In this document: positions 60,171 through 64,000 of the stretch, in pieces
Layout of the letters: every line of letters starts with the position of its first letter
Position numbering within the stretch: the stretch's first letter is position 1
Assembly: GCA_003202005.1 (NCBI GenBank)
Contig: QJJF01000002.1
Coordinates: forward strand, 744,001-808,000
DNA: 64,000 bases
Direction of reading: 5' to 3'
Source of the DNA: Williamsia faeni
GTDB taxonomy: Bacteria; Actinomycetota; Actinomycetes; Mycobacteriales; Mycobacteriaceae
Position numbers and translations under genes: made by a program
Notes under the pieces: generated by a model
The model's input: the letters and a program-made list of their open reading frames with translations, nothing else
Told to the model about the DNA's origin: nothing
The model's database searches: none

Positions 60171-61250
60171 ATGCCACGCAACACCAATGACAACATCGGT
60201 CTACCCCCCACCTGGTTGCTACCCCGCGGAGTGATCGTGTTGTTGGGGACGGCCGGTTTGATCGTCACCGTTGCCGGAATCAAGTCGTTCGCCGAGATCG
60301 TCGCCCCGGTCATGCTGGCACTGATGTTGACGGTGGCTGTTCATCCTTTGCCGGACTGGCTGCGGAGCAAAGGGATGCCACGCATTCTGGCGCTCATCGT
60401 GGCGTTGATAACCGTCTACGCAGTGGTCTTCGCGCTCGTCGGGTCCTTGGTGGTCTCGATCTCACAGCTCGCGGACCTGCTGCCCACGTACACCGACGAG
60501 TTCAACGACCTGGTGGGAAATGCCAAAGACGCGCTGCAGGCCGGTGGGGTGCACCCCGATCAGGTGAACAGCATGCTCGCGGACGTGGATTCGACCAAGG
60601 TTTTCGGATTCGTCGAAGACCTCGTCAAGGGTTTTCTGGGGAAGATCACAAACCTCGTCTTCATTGTGACGTTGCTGCTGTTCATGGCCGTCGATGGGAT
60701 GTCTTACTCACCTCGGCTCGAGTCACTCAGTCAGTCGCGAGCCGATATCGCCTCTGCAGTATCGTCGTTCGCCACAGGTACCCGCCGCTACCTGGTCGTG
60801 ACGACCGTGTTCGGTCTGATCGTCGCCGTCCTCGACACTGCGGCACTGTGGGCCTTGGGTGTGCCGTTGCCCCTCCTGTGGGGGGCGCTCTCGTTCATCA
60901 CCAACTACATCCCGAACATCGGCTTCGTTCTGGGTCTGATTCCGCCCGCTCTACTGGGTCTCCTCGAAGGCGGACCGGAACTGATGCTCGCGGTGATCGC
61001 GGTCTACTGCGTCCTCAATGTGGTCATCCAGTCAGTGATCCAACCCAAGTTCGTCGGCGACGCCGTTGGACTGTCGGTGACACTCACATTTCTGTCGCTG
61101 ATCTTCTGGACGTGGGTGCTCGGTCCACTCGGCGCGATACTCGCGGTTCCGTTGACGCTGATGGCGAAGGCGTTCCTCGTCGACATCGACCCGGCAACCC
61201 GGTGGGCCGACATCTTCCTGAACAGCAAACCACCCGCCGATCAGACCTGA
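60171..61250 (+). CDS. AI-2E family transporter (YdiK/TqsA-type)
   Basis: The 359-residue protein has about eight membrane segments with TEV at ends typical of the AI-2E family: LIVTVAGIKSFAEIVAPVMLALMLTVAVHPL early, WALGVPLPLLWGALSFITNYIPNIGFVLGLIPPALL in the middle and FVGDAVGLSVTLTFLSLIFWTWVLGPLGAILAVPLTL near the end. The substrate is probably not AI-2; many members are of unknown function. Confidence 0.9.
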   Translation: MPRNTNDNIGLPPTWLLPRGVIVLLGTAGLIVTVAGIKSFAEIVAPVMLALMLTVAVHPLPDWLRSKGMPRILALIVALITVYAVVFALVGSLVVSISQLADLLPTYTDEFNDLVGNAKDALQAGGVHPDQVNSMLADVDSTKVFGFVEDLVKGFLGKITNLVFIVTLLLFMAVDGMSYSPRLESLSQSRADIASAVSSFATGTRRYLVVTTVFGLIVAVLDTAALWALGVPLPLLWGALSFITNYIPNIGFVLGLIPPALLGLLEGGPELMLAVIAVYCVLNVVIQSVIQPKFVGDAVGLSVTLTFLSLIFWTWVLGPLGAILAVPLTLMAKAFLVDIDPATRWADIFLNSKPPADQT

Positions 61251-61448
61251 CCAACCGCTGACGATGCCCTCGCCGTAGGATCTGTTGGCGTCGCCGTCAT
61301 CTCGTGTGCAGGAACATCTGCAATTCACACTGCGCACACTGGGCGAGTAGTGCAAACTCCTCGGAGCGACACATTTTCGAAGCATCATCCGACGGATCTG
61401 CCATCCATCCCGTCGGGTCTGCCATCAACTGAGAAGAGAGATTTATCA

Positions 61449-61832
61449 ATGTGGGATTCGTTTTGGGACTTCATCTGGTATTCGATTGTGATCTTCGCCT
61501 TCGTGGCGTACCTGATGATCCTGTTCTATGTGCTTGCCGATCTCTTCCGTGATCGCAGCACATCAGGGTGGCTGAAGGGTGTTTGGATCTTCTTCCTCAT
61601 CATCGTGCCGTACATCACACTTTTCGTATACCTGATCGCACGGGGCCGCGGGATGGCAGAGCGCACCGTGGAAGCACAGAAGGTGGCGAAGGAACAGTCC
61701 GACACGTACATCCGCCAGGTGGCCGGTGCTTCGGCAACTGATCAAATCGCAGCTGCGAAGGCACTGCACACCGAGGGAACGATCAACGACGCCGAGTTCG
61801 AACAACTCAAAGCCAAGGCGCTGAACTCCTAG
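61449..61832 (+). CDS. Small membrane protein with SHOCT-like C-terminus
   Basis: The 127-residue protein starts at the ATG at 61449 behind GAGAAGAGAG. Two membrane segments (about 8-30 and 41-62) resemble the PLDc_N region (WLKGVWIFFLIIVPYITLFVYLI). The C-terminus has QIAAAKALHTEGTINDAEFEQLKAKAL, a SHOCT module. It has no catalytic motif. Family members often aid oligomerisation of small membrane proteins. Confidence 0.82.
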   Translation: MWDSFWDFIWYSIVIFAFVAYLMILFYVLADLFRDRSTSGWLKGVWIFFLIIVPYITLFVYLIARGRGMAERTVEAQKVAKEQSDTYIRQVAGASATDQIAAAKALHTEGTINDAEFEQLKAKALNS

Positions 61833-61859
61833 GTATTTCGCCGGCAATTCACCGGCTGG

Positions 61860-61907
61860 TATGGGCGTCGCCACCCTGAACTCACGTTCATGGTGGCGGC
61901 GCCCATA
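61860..61907. terminator. Long hairpin between the SHOCT gene and crtE-like gene
   Basis: Bases 61860-61880 and 61887-61907 are near-complementary (ATGGGCG, CGCCACC, TGAA arms; two mismatches) around a CTCACG loop. It lies 28 bases after the SHOCT gene stop, without a T-run. Confidence 0.6.
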
Positions 61908-62049
61908 TGTCGTTGCGCCCAAGCGGTCAGTCCGACATCACTGTCGCCATCTCCATCGTGGTCTGCACCCATCCGAACCCACGATCTGTTCCGAACGTTC
62001 AGTGCACCCAGTAACAGCTGAACTGACGCCCGGACACGGAGAACGCCAC

Positions 62050-63165
62050 ATGCAGTCGATCATGCACCAGACCGAGGCTCCGATCGTGGACGATCTTGTC
62101 CGCCGACGCCAGCGCAAGACCATCGCGGTTGTGAACGATGTCCTGACCGCTCACGTGGCCGAACACTCTGATTTCTTGCGGGGTTTGAGCCCCGAAGTCG
62201 CGCCCATGACCACCGCGATCACGGACACCCTCGCGCGCGGAAAGCGGATCCGGGCACAGTTTTGTCTGTGGGGCGCCTACGGCGCGACCGGTGGTGATCT
62301 GGTGACGGGGATCCCGGAGATGGCCGCAGCGATCGAACTCTTCCACTTCGCCGCACTGATCCACGACGACATCATGGACAACAGCGACACTCGTCGCGGG
62401 CTCCCCACCATGCATCGGCAGTTCACCGATGAACACGTCCGAGAGCAACGTCTGGGAGACAGCAACAATCATGGTTCGGCGGTCGCAATTCTCGTCGGCG
62501 ACATGTGCCTGTCCTGGTCCGACGATCTGGCCGCCATGGCGACTGACGACCTCGACCTCCACTCGCGTCGTGCGGTCCGGGCCATGTGGTCGCAGATGCG
62601 CGACGAGGCCTACGCGGGCCAGTATCTGGACATGCTAAGTCAAACCGAGGCCACCACGTCCCGGTCCCGCACCGACCTCATCCTCCGACTGAAGAGCGCC
62701 AAGTACACCATCAGCCATCCGCTCCGCCTCGGTGGCACCATCGCGCGAGCTGACGGCGCACTCCTGCATCTGTACGACCAGATCGGACTGACCGCCGGTG
62801 AGGCATTCCAGCTCCGCGACGACCTCCTGGGTGTCTTCGGCAATCCCCTGGTCACCGGGAAACCGGCGAACGACGACATCCGCGAAGGCAAACGCACCCT
62901 GTTGATGGCCGAGGCCGAATCACGGGCCAACCGGTCGCAACGGGAACTACTCGCACATTGTCTGGGTAACCCCGCGGTTGAGGATGCGGAAGTCGAGGCG
63001 CTCCGGTCCGTGCTCATCGCAACCGGCGCCGACCAGGCCATCGAGGAGAGGATCGGCGAGCTGACCGCCGAAGCGCTACGGATCGTGGAGTCGCTGCCCG
63101 TCGATGAGGTCACCCGGACCGCGTTGACCGGTCTGGTCGAACGATGCGTGTCGCGCACATCGTGA
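62050..63165 (+). CDS. crtE: Polyprenyl (geranylgeranyl-type) diphosphate synthase
   Basis: The 371-residue protein adds isopentenyl units to allylic diphosphates. The first aspartate-rich motif is ALIHDDIMDNSDTRRG (about residues 101-116) and the second is FQLRDDLLGVFGNP (about 255-268). RGKRIRAQF and the CLGNP C-terminal region are typical. The distance from the first motif and the neighbour suggest a GGPP synthase for carotenoids. The ATG at 62050 follows GGAG. It is convergent with the desaturase gene. Confidence 0.88.
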   Translation: MQSIMHQTEAPIVDDLVRRRQRKTIAVVNDVLTAHVAEHSDFLRGLSPEVAPMTTAITDTLARGKRIRAQFCLWGAYGATGGDLVTGIPEMAAAIELFHFAALIHDDIMDNSDTRRGLPTMHRQFTDEHVREQRLGDSNNHGSAVAILVGDMCLSWSDDLAAMATDDLDLHSRRAVRAMWSQMRDEAYAGQYLDMLSQTEATTSRSRTDLILRLKSAKYTISHPLRLGGTIARADGALLHLYDQIGLTAGEAFQLRDDLLGVFGNPLVTGKPANDDIREGKRTLLMAEAESRANRSQRELLAHCLGNPAVEDAEVEALRSVLIATGADQAIEERIGELTAEALRIVESLPVDEVTRTALTGLVERCVSRTS

Positions 63166-63177
63166 CGGCCGAGTGAC

Positions 63178-64000
63178 TCAGGTGGACGGTCCCACCGACC
63201 GGTCGCCCCGCAGTCTCTTGCGGATCAGTTCGGCGCTGATGAGGCACATCGGCAGGCCGATTCCCGGACGCGTGCTCGATCCGGCGTAATACAGGCCCTC
63301 GACTTTCCGCGACCGGTTGGTGGCGCGAAGAAATGCGCTCTGGCGCAACGTGTGTGCCGGTCCGAGCGCACCACCCGACCACGAGTTGACGTCGTCGACG
63401 AAGTCGGCCGGTCCCACGGTGCGGCGGACCACGATCCGTTCGGCAAGATCCGGGATTCGGGCCCACTGCGCCACCGTCGCGATCGCGCGGTCGACGACCT
63501 TCTCGATGTCGGGATCACCGGTGCCGTCCATTCCTCCGCGCCCGAGGTCCGGGTCCGGAGGCACCGGCACCAAGATGAAGATGTTCTCGTGATCGGCCGG
63601 TGCGACCGAGTCGTCCGTCGCCGACGGCCGGCACACGTACAACGATGCCGGATCGGGTATGTGGGTCGGTGTTTCGAAGATTGCATCGAAGTTGGTCGTC
63701 CAGTTCTCGGCGAAGAACAGCGAATGATGGGACAGTTCAGGCAAATCGCCACGCACGCCAAGATATGCCAGGACCGCGCCGGGCCCCGATGTTGCCTTGT
63801 CCCACCATGGTTGGGGAAACGTCTGCAGATCTCTCGGAAGCAGTCTGGTCTCGACATGGTGTAGGTCTGCAGCCCCGACAACGATGTCGGCGGAGATGAT
63901 GCGTTCCGCCCCACGGCGGTCGCGCACCCTGACCCCTACAACCTCATTGCGCCGACGCCCAAGGTGACGACCGTTGCCACGACGCCCACTTCGCGGACGA
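63178..64000 (-). CDS. crtI: Phytoene desaturase/CrtI-like protein, 5' end outside window, likely frameshifted
   Basis: The frame is the C-terminal half of a FAD-dependent carotenoid desaturase. It has ADIVVGAADLHHVETRLLP early, HHSLFFAENW, a middle with NIFILVPVPPDP and the C-terminal signature GLYYAGSSTRPGIGLPMCLISAELIRKRL. Crt desaturases insert double bonds in phytoene. Upstream of about 63927 the frame becomes arginine-rich, while the adjacent frame (REVGVVATVVTLGVG) looks coding and has high GC3. A single-base deletion near 63947 would join the two. So the gene may be frameshifted or the base may be an assembly error. The pair with crtE supports a carotenoid role. Confidence 0.85.
   Translation of the reverse strand, partial: RPRSGRRGNGRHLGRRRNEVVGVRVRDRRGAERIISADIVVGAADLHHVETRLLPRDLQTFPQPWWDKATSGPGAVLAYLGVRGDLPELSHHSLFFAENWTTNFDAIFETPTHIPDPASLYVCRPSATDDSVAPADHENIFILVPVPPDPDLGRGGMDGTGDPDIEKVVDRAIATVAQWARIPDLAERIVVRRTVGPADFVDDVNSWSGGALGPAHTLRQSAFLRATNRSRKVEGLYYAGSSTRPGIGLPMCLISAELIRKRLRGDRSVGPST

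Overview
The window is about 64 kb of high-GC actinobacterial chromosome. It almost certainly comes from the Mycobacteriales, and most likely from Gordonia or a close relative. The strongest evidence is gene order. The block glcB, a membrane-anchored binding protein, gcvP, a MerR regulator, a bifunctional-nuclease gene, a second MerR regulator, garA, gcvH, a CDP-alcohol phosphatidyltransferase and secA2 matches the Mycobacterium tuberculosis Rv1837c-to-Rv1821 neighbourhood as I recall it. An ATP-dependent LigB-type ligase, an F420-type LLM oxidoreductase and carotenoid genes also fit this order. The genus is an inference. No rRNA, tRNA or CRISPR array was seen, and no gene-free stretch exceeds 300 bases.

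Left edge (1-1380): a large serine integrase runs off the left end. Its start codon lies about 25 bases from the surviving 3' part of a 3-methyladenine-DNA-glycosylase-like gene. This looks like one end of an integrated element, with the glycosylase gene as the target.

Core block (1500-14686): malate synthase G handles glyoxylate, and GcvP and GcvH belong to the glycine cleavage system. A tandem glycine riboswitch precedes gcvP. GarA, the FHA phospho-switch, and two MerR regulators of growth and division lie between gcvP and gcvH, followed by pgsA2-like and secA2 genes. This links C2/glycine metabolism, kinase signalling and division control in one locus.

Middle (14876-43850): membrane proteins of unknown function, a 1067-residue SARP/AAA regulator, PPK2 polyphosphate kinase, small VOC and SRPBCC proteins, an acyl-CoA ligase, a NUDIX hydrolase, a GNAT, type III glutamine synthetase, BluB coupled to a LysR regulator, a dienelactone hydrolase, an azoreductase, LigB, a HAD phosphatase, a carboxylesterase, NhaA, a DsbA-like protein, an LLM oxidoreductase, a PIN/NYN-like protein, a shortened phosphotransferase, an ArsR-SRPBCC pair and a cupin.

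Right part (44057-64000): an exported protein, a two-gene membrane EEP nuclease and phosphatase unit, a metallo-beta-lactamase, Tex, an orphan TerD-like protein, a methyltransferase, a second exported protein, a class II UvrA, a 5'-truncated HerA-like ATPase, a second AraC-VOC module paralogous to the one at 23 kb, an MFS-ArsR operon, an AI-2E transporter, a small SHOCT protein, a geranylgeranyl-type diphosphate synthase and the end of a phytoene-desaturase-like gene. The last gene shows a likely one-base frameshift near its edge.

The most unusual items are the element junction at the left edge, the duplicated 21-base stop-codon repeat at 16.4 kb, the paired AraC-VOC modules, the GTGA-coupled lysR-bluB pair, the orphan TerD protein, the truncated ATPase beside UvrA2, and the crtI-like frameshift. 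I did not find a clearly new multi-gene defence system.
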